Assembly (NCBI RefSeq): GCF_041449215.1
Contig: NZ_JBGNFV010000001.1
Location: 4,543,001 to 4,607,000 of the forward strand
DNA length: 64,000 nt
Source of the DNA: Roseivirga sp. BDSF3-8
GTDB lineage: Bacteria; Bacteroidota; Bacteroidia; Cytophagales; Cyclobacteriaceae
Reading direction: 5' to 3'
The translations under genes were made by a program, and so were the position numbers. Position 1 is the stretch's first letter. Every line of letters begins with the position of its first letter. This document shows, piece after piece, positions 45,499-53,352 of the stretch. The notes under the pieces are model-generated. The model made no database searches, was not told the DNA's origin, and saw only the letters and a list, made by a program, of their open reading frames with translations.

Positions 45499-46182
45499 AT
45501 GAATTTATTGCAAATCTCTACTTCTGCCGTGGCTGACTCCACCGCGGCAGGAGGTACCCAAGAGTCAATGTCTGTACTCGATATTCTGTTTAAGGGCGGA
45601 TTCTGGATGATCCCCCTTATACTGCTATCCATCGCAGCCGTTTACATTTTTGTGGAGCGACTTATGACCCTGCGTAAGGCCAGCAGACATCCCGAGGCCT
45701 TTATGGAAAAGATCCGTACCCTTGTCGTGCAGGGAGACGTACAGGGAGCAAAAATGCTCTGTAACGAAACCGATACCCCCGTGGCCAAGATGATTGGAAA
45801 AGGAATCAACCGCATAGGTAGCCCACTTAAAACCATTGAGGTAGCCATAGAAAATGTCGGACGCATCGAGCTGTATAAGCTTGAGAAGAACCTGAACATT
45901 CTGGCTACTATTTCCGGTGCCGCGCCTATGATCGGTTTCCTTGGTACCGTAACCGGTATGATACAGGCATTTATTGCCATTGCACAGGAAGAAGGGTCAG
46001 TAAGCCCTAAGCTACTTTCCGGTGGTATTTATGAAGCAATGATCACCACCGCTGCAGGTCTTTTTGTGGGGATTATCGCCTATCTTGGCTACAACTACCT
46101 GGTATCACAGGTGTCCAAGGTGGTGCACAAGATGGAGTACAATACCATTGAGTTTATAGACCTATTACAGGAACCAAGGTAA
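45499..46182 (+). CDS. exbB: ExbB/TolQ/MotA-family proton channel
   Basis: A 227-aa protein with three membrane spans (about 30-50, 133-155 and 172-195). The conserved loop and second span appear as GAAPMIGFLGTVTGMIQAF, and the third as ITTAAGLFVGIIAYLGYNYL. It forms the proton-driven stator with ExbD. The downstream exbD starts two bases after its stop. Confidence 0.94.
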   Translation: MNLLQISTSAVADSTAAGGTQESMSVLDILFKGGFWMIPLILLSIAAVYIFVERLMTLRKASRHPEAFMEKIRTLVVQGDVQGAKMLCNETDTPVAKMIGKGINRIGSPLKTIEVAIENVGRIELYKLEKNLNILATISGAAPMIGFLGTVTGMIQAFIAIAQEEGSVSPKLLSGGIYEAMITTAAGLFVGIIAYLGYNYLVSQVSKVVHKMEYNTIEFIDLLQEPR

Positions 46183-46183
46183 T

Positions 46184-46576
46184 ATGCCCTTAAAGTCAAA
46201 ACATAAGGTCGAAGCATCATTCAGTATGTCAGGTATGACAGACGTCATCTTTCTGCTGCTGATATTTTTTATGCTTACCAGCTCGTTCATCACCCCATCC
46301 GGGTTGCCCGTAAATCTGCCTACCAGCCGTAACTCTACGATTGTAATGCAGAAGGTAACAGTCACCATCACGAAAGACCTGGATTACCTCGTGAATGATC
46401 GCAGGGTAGCCTATAGCAGCCTGGAAACAGAACTTAAGCAAGAGCTGAGCGGAGCCGATGAAGGAGTCGTTGTTTTGCACGTAGATAAATCCGTTCCTAC
46501 CGAACACCTCGTAAATGTGGCAAGTATTGCTGCAGGTCTTAAAGCCAGAGTATCATTGGCCACCAAGCCCAATTAA
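46184..46576 (+). CDS. exbD: ExbD/TolR-family biopolymer transport protein
   Basis: A 130-aa protein with one span whose start carries the conserved proton-handling aspartate (D20 in GMTDVIFLLLIFFM), followed by a periplasmic domain (about 45-130). It is complete and canonical, in contrast to the ExbD-like protein encoded next. Confidence 0.94.
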   Translation: MPLKSKHKVEASFSMSGMTDVIFLLLIFFMLTSSFITPSGLPVNLPTSRNSTIVMQKVTVTITKDLDYLVNDRRVAYSSLETELKQELSGADEGVVVLHVDKSVPTEHLVNVASIAAGLKARVSLATKPN

Positions 46577-46651
46577 GCGGCATGCATCTTGCCATTATTT
46601 ATTCAGGTTTTTGTATATTAATAAACAAGCCTGTATAGCCCGGTACTTAAC

Positions 46652-47014
46652 ATGAGAAAGCAAAACATCTACATATTAGCTGTAGGCGTAGCATTAGCCA
46701 TTTTGCTTGTGTTTTTCTGGAGAAACCCCGAAAACCCCGTGTCTGCTGCCCAAAGCAATCAATTGGAAAATGTAAATAAAGCGCTCAAAACTCAGCAGGA
46801 GATTCACATCCGGCTTACCTCTGATAAATTACTCCTCAACAACAGGCCTGTAGACCTGGCCTCGCTTGGTACAGAAATGAAACAAATCACCGAAACAGGT
46901 GAATACGGAGACGTGTTAATACATATATCGGCTGCCACACCTTCAGCAAAACTTGAAGAGATAAGCCGTTTAATGCAGAGTCTCCAAACTGATTATCGTG
47001 TGGAAAAAAAATGA
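46652..47014 (+). CDS. ExbD-like protein lacking the membrane aspartate
   Basis: A 120-aa protein with the ExbD layout: one N-terminal span (about 6-23) and a periplasmic domain (about 50-120; IHIRLTSDKLLLNNRPVDLASL) that parallels the preceding ExbD. The span has no acidic residue, so it should not conduct protons. It may be a structural partner of ExbBD/TonB. The stop overlaps the TonB start. Confidence 0.75.
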   Translation: MRKQNIYILAVGVALAILLVFFWRNPENPVSAAQSNQLENVNKALKTQQEIHIRLTSDKLLLNNRPVDLASLGTEMKQITETGEYGDVLIHISAATPSAKLEEISRLMQSLQTDYRVEKK

Positions 47015-47895
47015 TAATGGATACAAGAGAAGAAATACAGGAAAAGAAAGCTAAGCGCACAGGACTGGTCATTGCTATCAGTATCCATGCGGTACTGGCC
47101 CTCCTGTTCTTCTTTTTGATAGCCTGGCGTGAGCCGGATCCACCACTGCCTGAGTATGGCTTTGAGTTGGTAGGCCTTGATGCAGAAGGCGGGGGAGATC
47201 TGGAGCAGACCCAGCCTGCCCAGGAAGAGTCCGAGCCAATGGACGAATCTGCACCCGAGGAGCCCAATGAAACGGCTCAGCCTGAGGAAGTAACTGAGCC
47301 CGAGGTGGAAGAATCCACTCCCGAACCAGTAGAGGAAACCATAGAGGAGCCGGTAGAAGAGGCTAAAACCATTGAGACTGAATCTCCCGATGTAAGAGAG
47401 GAAAAGCCGAAGCCCAAACCCGTAGAAGAGACCCCCAAGCCTAAAACGGAGGAAAAGAAGTCACAGCCCGCAGAAAAGACCGAGAACACCACCGAAACCA
47501 CTGCTAAAAGCGGTAATAAGGAAAGTGGAAAGTCTTCTTCAGATACAGGCAGTAAGCCTTCTGTAGATGAGCGGGGGCTGTACAAAGGCCCCTCAAAGGG
47601 ACCTGGTAGTGCGGCTAAGGGCGATTTTGAAGGAGGTAGCTATGAAGGCTTCGAAGGCTTTGCCGTCCCCGATTTTGAATATGTGGATGAAAAGCAGGAA
47701 TTTGGCACCATGAAGTTCGAAATCAAAATCGATGCCTATGGGTATGTCGAAAGCGTGCGCGTATTGCAGTCCGATTTTCGTCCCGAGATCCGTCTTAAAT
47801 ATGAGCGCTTCCTCAGAGACCTTAAATTCGACCCTAAGAACAACAACCTGCCCGGTGCCACCGGTACCGTTACATACGTGATCAAAGCCAGGTAA
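47011..47895 (+). CDS. tonB: TonB-family energy transducer
   Basis: A 294-aa protein with a basic N-terminus, one span (about 18-40; VIAISIHAVLALLFFFLIAW with the usual SxxxH), a long Pro/Glu/Lys-rich periplasmic linker (60-195) and a C-terminal TonB-like domain (215-294; MKFEIKIDAYGYVESV, GTVTYVIKAR). It starts at ATG 47011 inside the preceding stop (ATGATAATG; a second ATG at 47017 is possible). It should pass force from ExbBD to an outer-membrane partner, perhaps the barrel at 42954. Confidence 0.88.
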   Translation: MIMDTREEIQEKKAKRTGLVIAISIHAVLALLFFFLIAWREPDPPLPEYGFELVGLDAEGGGDLEQTQPAQEESEPMDESAPEEPNETAQPEEVTEPEVEESTPEPVEETIEEPVEEAKTIETESPDVREEKPKPKPVEETPKPKTEEKKSQPAEKTENTTETTAKSGNKESGKSSSDTGSKPSVDERGLYKGPSKGPGSAAKGDFEGGSYEGFEGFAVPDFEYVDEKQEFGTMKFEIKIDAYGYVESVRVLQSDFRPEIRLKYERFLRDLKFDPKNNNLPGATGTVTYVIKAR

Positions 47896-47902
47896 TTTCC
47901 TA

Positions 47903-49204
47903 ATGACGTACGAAGAAGCTCTGGATTTTTTATATAGGCAGTTGCCTATGTTTCAGCGCATTGGTGCAGCTGCATTTAAAAAAGATCTCACCAATACCCT
48001 CAAACTGTGTGAAGCCCTGGGTAATCCTCAGGATACCTTCCCCACCATTCACATAGCGGGTACCAATGGTAAAGGCAGTACCGCCCATAGCCTTGCGGCG
48101 GTTTTACAATCTGCCGGGTATAAGACAGGCCTCTACACCAGCCCCCACCTCAAAGAATACACTGAACGCATCCGGATAAATGGCAAGAATATGCCAGGCG
48201 AGTCCGTTGCCCGGTTTGTGGAAAAATACCGCGGTTTACTTGAGGAAGTACGCCCCAGTTTCTTCGAGATGTCAGTCGTGATGGCCTTTGAATATTTTGC
48301 CAGGCAGGAAGTAGATGTAGCCGTGATCGAAGTAGGCATGGGGGGCCGCCTGGACAGCACCAATGTCATTACCCCCCGCCTGAGCGTCATCACCTCCATA
48401 GGGAAAGACCATCAGCAGTTTTTAGGGGAGACCCTTCCGGAAATAGCAGGAGAGAAAGCCGGCATCATTAAGCCCGCAGTACCTGTCGTTGCCGGCCATA
48501 ACCCACCGGAAGTTCTTGAGGTCATTCGTGAAAAGGCGGCGCGCTCCAATGCACCATGCCATGTTGCTGCGGACACCTATCATGTACAGCCACATGATGA
48601 AACCAACACCCAGGGGATTCTCTTTCGTGTATTTAAAGAAAATAAGCTTTGGGAAGAGAAACTTGTCTTTAGCCTCATGGGTTGGTATCAGCGATACAAT
48701 TTGCCCGCCATTCTTATGAGCATCGACCTCCTGCGGAACCAATGCCAATTTGATCGTATCAGCGACAATGACGTTAAAAAAGGGCTGGAATCTGTACAGG
48801 AACTCACAGGCCTTAAGGGCCGCTGGCAGATCCTCCGAACCAGTCCTTTCGTTGTATGCGATACGGGCCATAACCACGATGGCATTGCGCAGGTCATGAA
48901 GCAGCTTGCCCATATTCCGCGCAGAACCCTCCGCATTGTGCTGGGTACAGTAGCGGATAAAGACCTGAATGATATATTCCCCCTTTTTCCCAAAGAAGCA
49001 ATCTATTACTTTTGTGCCGCGAATGTTCCCCGTGCCTTGGCGGCTGAAGAGCTTAAGCAGGCTGCAGCCAGCCATCAACTCATCGGTAAAGCCTATGCTT
49101 CCGTAAGTGAGGCAGTAAAAACAGCCCGTGATGAGGCAGCGGAAGAGGACCTGATATTTATAGGCGGCAGCACCTTTGTGGTGGCCGAACTGGACGAAAT
49201 CTGA
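47903..49204 (+). CDS. folC: Folylpolyglutamate synthase/dihydrofolate synthase
   Basis: A 433-aa Mur-ligase-family enzyme that adds glutamate to folates. The P-loop is GTNGKGST (53-60), with TSPHLKEYTERIRING and GMGGRLDSTNVI after it. It begins seven bases after tonB. Cytoplasmic, full length. The operon link with tonB is probably only transcriptional. Confidence 0.94.
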   Translation: MTYEEALDFLYRQLPMFQRIGAAAFKKDLTNTLKLCEALGNPQDTFPTIHIAGTNGKGSTAHSLAAVLQSAGYKTGLYTSPHLKEYTERIRINGKNMPGESVARFVEKYRGLLEEVRPSFFEMSVVMAFEYFARQEVDVAVIEVGMGGRLDSTNVITPRLSVITSIGKDHQQFLGETLPEIAGEKAGIIKPAVPVVAGHNPPEVLEVIREKAARSNAPCHVAADTYHVQPHDETNTQGILFRVFKENKLWEEKLVFSLMGWYQRYNLPAILMSIDLLRNQCQFDRISDNDVKKGLESVQELTGLKGRWQILRTSPFVVCDTGHNHDGIAQVMKQLAHIPRRTLRIVLGTVADKDLNDIFPLFPKEAIYYFCAANVPRALAAEELKQAAASHQLIGKAYASVSEAVKTARDEAAEEDLIFIGGSTFVVAELDEI

Positions 49205-49211
49205 TTGGATT

Positions 49212-49880
49212 GTGAGAACGAAACTGCAGCGTTTTGCTGAAAACAGCAAGCGCCATAATGTTATTGAGCCCGGAAAAGATATTTATGAAAAGATCAAGGG
49301 CAATTGGCACAAAGACTTTTTTAATAACAATAACCCCATCACCCTGGAGCTCGCCTGTGGGCGGGGAGAGTACACCGTAGGTCTGGCCCGCGTTTTCAAC
49401 GGACGCAATTATATCGGTGTGGACATTAAGGGCGACCGGATATGGAAAGGCAGCGGCATAGCGCTCGACGAGGGCCTAGACAATGTCGCCTTCCTTCGCA
49501 CACAAATACTCCTTATCGAGAGGTTTTTTGAAAAGGGAGAGGTGGATGAAATATGGATTACCTTTCCGGACCCCCGTCCCAAAGACCGTGATGAGAAACG
49601 CAGGCTTACCCACCCCCGTTTTCTGGATATATACAGAAGCATTCTGAAGCCGGGTGGTACCCTTCATCTCAAAACGGACAATACCGGCCTCTTCGAATAC
49701 ACCCTGGAAGTCCTGCAACAGCAAGAAGCGATTAGCGACCTGGTTTACACCCGAGATCTGTATAAAAGTGATATGCTGGCTGACCACCATGGCATTCGCA
49801 CTCGCTACGAGAAAAAGTTTCATGAAAAAGGAGAGGACATAAAATACCTCAAACTTAGCCTTCTTGATAAGACAGAATAG
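49212..49880 (+). CDS. trmB: tRNA (guanine-N7-)-methyltransferase
   Basis: The product is 222 aa from GTG 49212, seven bases after folC; the frame opens at 49176 inside folC, but family proteins start near (V)RTKLQRFAEN. It has the SAM loop ELACGRGEYTVGLAR and the TrmB motif FPDPRPKDRDEKRR. It methylates G46 of tRNA. It probably ends the SPOR-to-trmB operon. Confidence 0.92.
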   Translation: MRTKLQRFAENSKRHNVIEPGKDIYEKIKGNWHKDFFNNNNPITLELACGRGEYTVGLARVFNGRNYIGVDIKGDRIWKGSGIALDEGLDNVAFLRTQILLIERFFEKGEVDEIWITFPDPRPKDRDEKRRLTHPRFLDIYRSILKPGGTLHLKTDNTGLFEYTLEVLQQQEAISDLVYTRDLYKSDMLADHHGIRTRYEKKFHEKGEDIKYLKLSLLDKTE

Positions 49881-49950
49881 GCCCCCCATACGACTCTGGC
49901 AGGTGTGATGCGCCGTTGAGACTTGTTGGCCTAATAAGCTTCTACAATAC

Positions 49951-49974
49951 AAAAAAAAGGCCCCGTCAGGGGCC
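49951..49974 (-). terminator. Terminator of the TrpF-like gene (minus strand)
   Basis: Stem GGCCCC/GGGGCC with a 4-nt loop. On the minus strand it is followed by eight T, about 80 bp after the TrpF-like stop codon. Confidence 0.75.
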
Positions 49975-50053
49975 AATAATATCTCAACCTATTAAGTGGA
50001 AATGTGTGAGGTAGGCGCTCTTATATCCAAGGTGCACACCCGGCACAGCCTGG

Positions 50054-50686
50054 TTAATCCTCCAGGTCATCTACCTCAAGTGCCTCCAGGATATCCGCTA
50101 ATTCGTCAAAATCCTTTAGCCCCGGCTTGATCTCCTCCCCGCCGCGTAATGAGATACCCTTCAGGTTGCTATTGGTCAGGTCTGATACATTTGATGCTGT
50201 TACCCCTATACCCAACACCACAGGAAAATGCTCTGACACATCCAGTGACGCCTTCATCCAGGCCTCACCCTTTTCCTCACCTTCTGATTCTATCAGGGTA
50301 AAAGCCACGGCATTCCCTATTTTCTCAATTATCGGTCGCATCTCCGCAGGATCTTCCATTTGAGATACATCCAGCTTAAAGATCACAGGCAGTGTGGTAG
50401 CTTTTACCAGGTGTGGAGCCACTTCTACAGATGACGTCTGTATGGCGTCCAACCGATAAGCCTCACCCGTTTCCCTGATGCTGTCCACATCCATTTGGTT
50501 AAATTCACCTACCAGTTCCACCCCTGAGAGCCACTCGGTGATCTCTGCAAATTTTTCAGGAGCTGTGAATTGCTTACTATCAGGGTCTAAATCGAAACCA
50601 ATCATGTTCACCATCATGCCGGCACAGTAGCGGGCATCACTTAGATTAGTTACTCCACTGATTTTAACGAACGTTTTTAATGCCAT
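50054..50686 (-). CDS. TrpF-like (phosphoribosylanthranilate isomerase fold) protein, catalytic residues missing
   Basis: A 210-aa protein with the TrpF barrel pattern: VKISGVTNLSDAR (family KICGITN), RLDAIQTSSVE (family LDxVQLHG) and EEIKPGLKD (family GVExxPGxKD). The catalytic base, Cys in family KICG, is Ser10 here, and the catalytic Asp of the D-GGTG strand is replaced around residues 130-134 (FTLIES), with the GGTG phosphate motif lost. No trp gene is near. Probably not a working isomerase. Confidence 0.72.
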   Translation of the reverse strand: MALKTFVKISGVTNLSDARYCAGMMVNMIGFDLDPDSKQFTAPEKFAEITEWLSGVELVGEFNQMDVDSIRETGEAYRLDAIQTSSVEVAPHLVKATTLPVIFKLDVSQMEDPAEMRPIIEKIGNAVAFTLIESEGEEKGEAWMKASLDVSEHFPVVLGIGVTASNVSDLTNSNLKGISLRGGEEIKPGLKDFDELADILEALEVDDLED

Positions 50687-50715
50687 TCCGTTAGAAAAGT
50701 TTTGGGCGGATTGTC

Positions 50716-50723
50716 TAAATTTG
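50716..50723 (+). promoter_or_regulatory. Candidate -7 promoter element for the thioredoxin gene
   Basis: TAAATTTG fits TAnnTTTG. A TTAG at 50691-50694 is 21 bp upstream (three of four -33 bases). Confidence 0.4.
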
Positions 50724-50815
50724 AGTCAGCAAAATTACACAATTTCCCTGTTCTCCAAATTTTAGGTGTCACGATCCGTCAGGGATATTTTTATTTAACG
50801 AAACGAGAGATACAC

Positions 50816-51130
50816 ATGGCTGTTGAAGTAGTAACAGACGAAAATTTTAGCACTGCATTAAATGATAATGAAAAAGTGGTGGTTAAGTACTTCGCCGACT
50901 GGTGCGGTAGCTGCCGTCTTTTTGCCCCTAAGTTTCGTCGTTTATCAGAAGATGATCGCTTCAAAGGCGTTACCTTCCTGGACATAAATGCCGAAAAGAA
51001 CCCCGAAAGCCGGAAAAAAGGAGAGGTCTCAAACCTGCCCACCTTTGCCGTATTCAAGAATGGCGAACTGGTAGAGAGTGTAAGTACCAGTAAAGAAGAT
51101 GCGGTTGTAGAACTTATCGAAAAACTGTAG
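50816..51130 (+). CDS. Thioredoxin-family protein
   Basis: A 104-aa cytoplasmic thioredoxin from ATG 50816 (the frame opens 38 codons earlier, but there is no signal there and the thioredoxin fold starts here). The active site is WCGSCRLF (C30-G-S-C33), a variant of the usual CGPC that lacks the proline. The next small gene starts two bases after the stop. Likely a disulfide or peroxide-response reductant. Confidence 0.88.
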   Translation: MAVEVVTDENFSTALNDNEKVVVKYFADWCGSCRLFAPKFRRLSEDDRFKGVTFLDINAEKNPESRKKGEVSNLPTFAVFKNGELVESVSTSKEDAVVELIEKL

Positions 51131-51132
51131 TA

Positions 51133-51375
51133 ATGAAAATACCTGCGATCAAAAAACTCGTTGAGAATCATTCCGTTCAGGAACTGATGGAAGCTGAAGA
51201 AGCATTGGTTGAAGAAAAAGAGCCTGCATTTGAGGTAGAAGGAGCTGACGAAGGAGAAAAGCTCACCCATGTTTTTGCGGCCATTTTCATTCACGAAAAA
51301 ATGGACAAAGAAGGCAAAGACTTCAAAAGCTCCTTGCGTGAGTATACCAGTAAGGTACGTACCAGCATTAGCTAA
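51133..51375 (+). CDS. Small acidic protein, DUF6952-like
   Basis: An 80-aa acidic, helical protein. The opening MKIPAIKKLVENHS and the C-terminal HVFAAIFIHEKMDKEG resemble a small family that often follows thioredoxins in Bacteroidetes (DUF6952-like; I am not certain of the family). Gap to the thioredoxin is two bases, so they are co-transcribed. Confidence 0.6.
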   Translation: MKIPAIKKLVENHSVQELMEAEEALVEEKEPAFEVEGADEGEKLTHVFAAIFIHEKMDKEGKDFKSSLREYTSKVRTSIS

Positions 51376-51433
51376 GTCAGGAGCAGGGAATACACCGCTC
51401 CCGCCAAGTGCCTGATTTAATTATAAATACATC

Positions 51434-51441
51434 TATATTTG
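51434..51441 (+). promoter_or_regulatory. Candidate -7 promoter element before mnmA
   Basis: TATATTTG is a perfect TAnnTTTG match about 110 bp before mnmA, but the -33 box is poor and a terminator hairpin begins two bases downstream, so it may be accidental. Confidence 0.3.
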
Positions 51442-51443
51442 CA

Positions 51444-51473
51444 AAAAGAACGAATTTATTTCGTTCTTTTTTT
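51444..51473 (+). terminator. Rho-independent terminator after the thioredoxin operon
   Basis: Stem AAAAGAACGA/TCGTTCTTTT with a 7-nt loop and T run. Confidence 0.8.
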
Positions 51474-51554
51474 GTCTCTGTAAAGGCGTATCCATTAGAT
51501 TACGCCTTCATTTATCACCGAAAACCAGGCCTTGAACCTGGCGAATAAGGAAAT

Positions 51555-52667
51555 ATGAGTAAAAAAGGAAGAGTATTAGTAGCCATGAGCGGCGGTATTG
51601 ACAGTTCCCTCGCCGCCGTATTGTTACATGAACAAGGCTATGAGGTCGTCGGTATGACGATGAAAACATGGGACTACGCCTCAGCAGGAGGTAGCAAAAA
51701 AGAAACAGGCTGCTGTAGCCTGGATTCAATCAACGATGCACGAAATATTGCCGTAAGCCTTGGCTTTCCTCATTTCATTCTTGATATACGGGATGAGTTC
51801 GGCGATTACGTGATCGATCACTTTACCAATGAATACCTTAATGGCCGCACACCAAACCCCTGTGTGCTCTGTAATACCCACATCAAGTGGGATGCCCTGC
51901 TACGTCGTGCCGATAAGCTGGACTGTGACTACATTGCAACAGGACACTATGCCAAGATCAATCAGCATGAGAACGGGCGTTATTACATCTCCAAGGGGCT
52001 TGATAAACGCAAAGACCAGTCCTACGCCCTATGGGGCATCAGTCAGGAGAGCCTTAGCCGGACCATTTTTCCCCTGAGCGGCCTTACAAAGGATGAGATA
52101 CGGGAAATGGCCACAGACCGCGGCTTCATGGAATTGGTTACCAAGTCCGAATCATACGAAATATGCTTTGTGCCCGATAATGACTACCGTGGTTTCCTTA
52201 AGCGGCGCGTGCCCGAATTGGAAACGCAAGTCGCCGGTGGCGAATTCATTCTGGAAGACGGCACCGTAGTTGGTGAGCATGAAGGGTACCCCTTTTATAC
52301 CGTGGGCCAGCGCAAAGGCTTAGGCATCGCCCTCGGCTATCCCGTCTATGTAACTGAGATTCAAAAAGACCATAACCGGGTTGTATTGGGTACTTTTGAC
52401 GAGCTCAGTCGGAATGGCATGTACGTTCATAACCTGAACATGATGAAATACCCCGAACTCGGGGAGCGCCTCGAAACCCACACCAAGGTAAGATACAATG
52501 ATTCCGGCGCTCCCGCCGTTATCGAGCAGGCCGGCGACACCATGAAGGTCTATTTTGGTAATGGTGTATCCGCCATTGCCCCGGGCCAGGCGGCCGTCTT
52601 TTATGAAGGCGATGACGTCATTGGGGGCGGCTGGATATCCAAAAGCTTTAATCATAATGGTCGCTAA
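51555..52667 (+). CDS. mnmA: tRNA-specific 2-thiouridylase
   Basis: A 370-aa PP-loop ATPase that thiolates U34 of Lys, Glu and Gln tRNAs. The PP-loop is SGGIDS (12-17). The two catalytic cysteines are C103 in RTPNPCVLC and C204 in SYEICFVPD. C-terminal beta domains are present. The next gene starts 11 bases before its stop, so a lipoprotein and a protease share the transcript. Confidence 0.95.
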   Translation: MSKKGRVLVAMSGGIDSSLAAVLLHEQGYEVVGMTMKTWDYASAGGSKKETGCCSLDSINDARNIAVSLGFPHFILDIRDEFGDYVIDHFTNEYLNGRTPNPCVLCNTHIKWDALLRRADKLDCDYIATGHYAKINQHENGRYYISKGLDKRKDQSYALWGISQESLSRTIFPLSGLTKDEIREMATDRGFMELVTKSESYEICFVPDNDYRGFLKRRVPELETQVAGGEFILEDGTVVGEHEGYPFYTVGQRKGLGIALGYPVYVTEIQKDHNRVVLGTFDELSRNGMYVHNLNMMKYPELGERLETHTKVRYNDSGAPAVIEQAGDTMKVYFGNGVSAIAPGQAAVFYEGDDVIGGGWISKSFNHNGR

Positions 52668-53352
52668 AGCTCAGTTGCGTCATACACTATTAGTATTTCT
52701 TTGCGTCATCGCTGCCGCATGCGGCGATGATGCAGAGACTATTGATTTGTTTGATGCCGCTGAATTTTTCCCCGTTACCGACTCCCTCAGCCGGGTTTAT
52801 GTAGTTGAAGAGGTAATAATAAGCCCCTTAGGCGGCTCCGATACCTCCCGCTATGAACTCAAACAGGTAGTGGGAGATTATTTCCTAAATTCCTCCGGGA
52901 TAGAAAATTGGAATCTTTATCACTACAGGCGTCCGGATAGCCTGTCAGACTGGACCTTTCTCAATACCACCCCTGTCCGCATTCAGGAAGGTAACTACAT
53001 TGTTACAGAAAATAACATTCCTTACGTAAAGCTCACCTCACCCTTATTTGATGGTAAAGAATGGGATGGAAATGCCTTCAATGCCATGCCTCCCGACACC
53101 TACCATGCAGAGGTTATTGATTTTCAATACCTGAGTCGGGATGAGCCCGTCCAACAGATAAAGGTAATCCAGGAAATGCTGCTGGATACTATTGTCACTA
53201 AAGACATCAGAATGGAAGCTTATGTAGAAGGAGTCGGACTCACCTACAGAGAATCAATCCTGCTCAATTACTGTACCCGGCCCGATTGCCTGGGCGAAGG
53301 AATTGTGGAAGACGGCAGAGTATACAAACAAAGCTTAAAAGAAATATGGTAA
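52657..53352 (+). CDS. Hypothetical lipoprotein upstream of the sorted protease
   Basis: A 231-aa protein from ATG 52657 (the frame opens further upstream inside mnmA). It has a lipoprotein signal (lipobox AAAC, Cys22) and a beta-rich domain with no known family. It overlaps mnmA by 11 bases and the protease gene by 7 bases, so all three are translationally linked. A helper of the exported protease is possible but unproven. Confidence 0.7.
   Translation: MVAKAQLRHTLLVFLCVIAAACGDDAETIDLFDAAEFFPVTDSLSRVYVVEEVIISPLGGSDTSRYELKQVVGDYFLNSSGIENWNLYHYRRPDSLSDWTFLNTTPVRIQEGNYIVTENNIPYVKLTSPLFDGKEWDGNAFNAMPPDTYHAEVIDFQYLSRDEPVQQIKVIQEMLLDTIVTKDIRMEAYVEGVGLTYRESILLNYCTRPDCLGEGIVEDGRVYKQSLKEIW

Noticed and set aside
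49176-49211. Longer TrmB start within folC
   Set aside because: Would add a Trp-rich leader not seen in TrmB; GTG 49212 fits the family start.
48422-49249. 275-codon open frame on the minus strand
   Set aside because: It is antisense to folC, which has clear family motifs; composition and content are those of a shadow frame.
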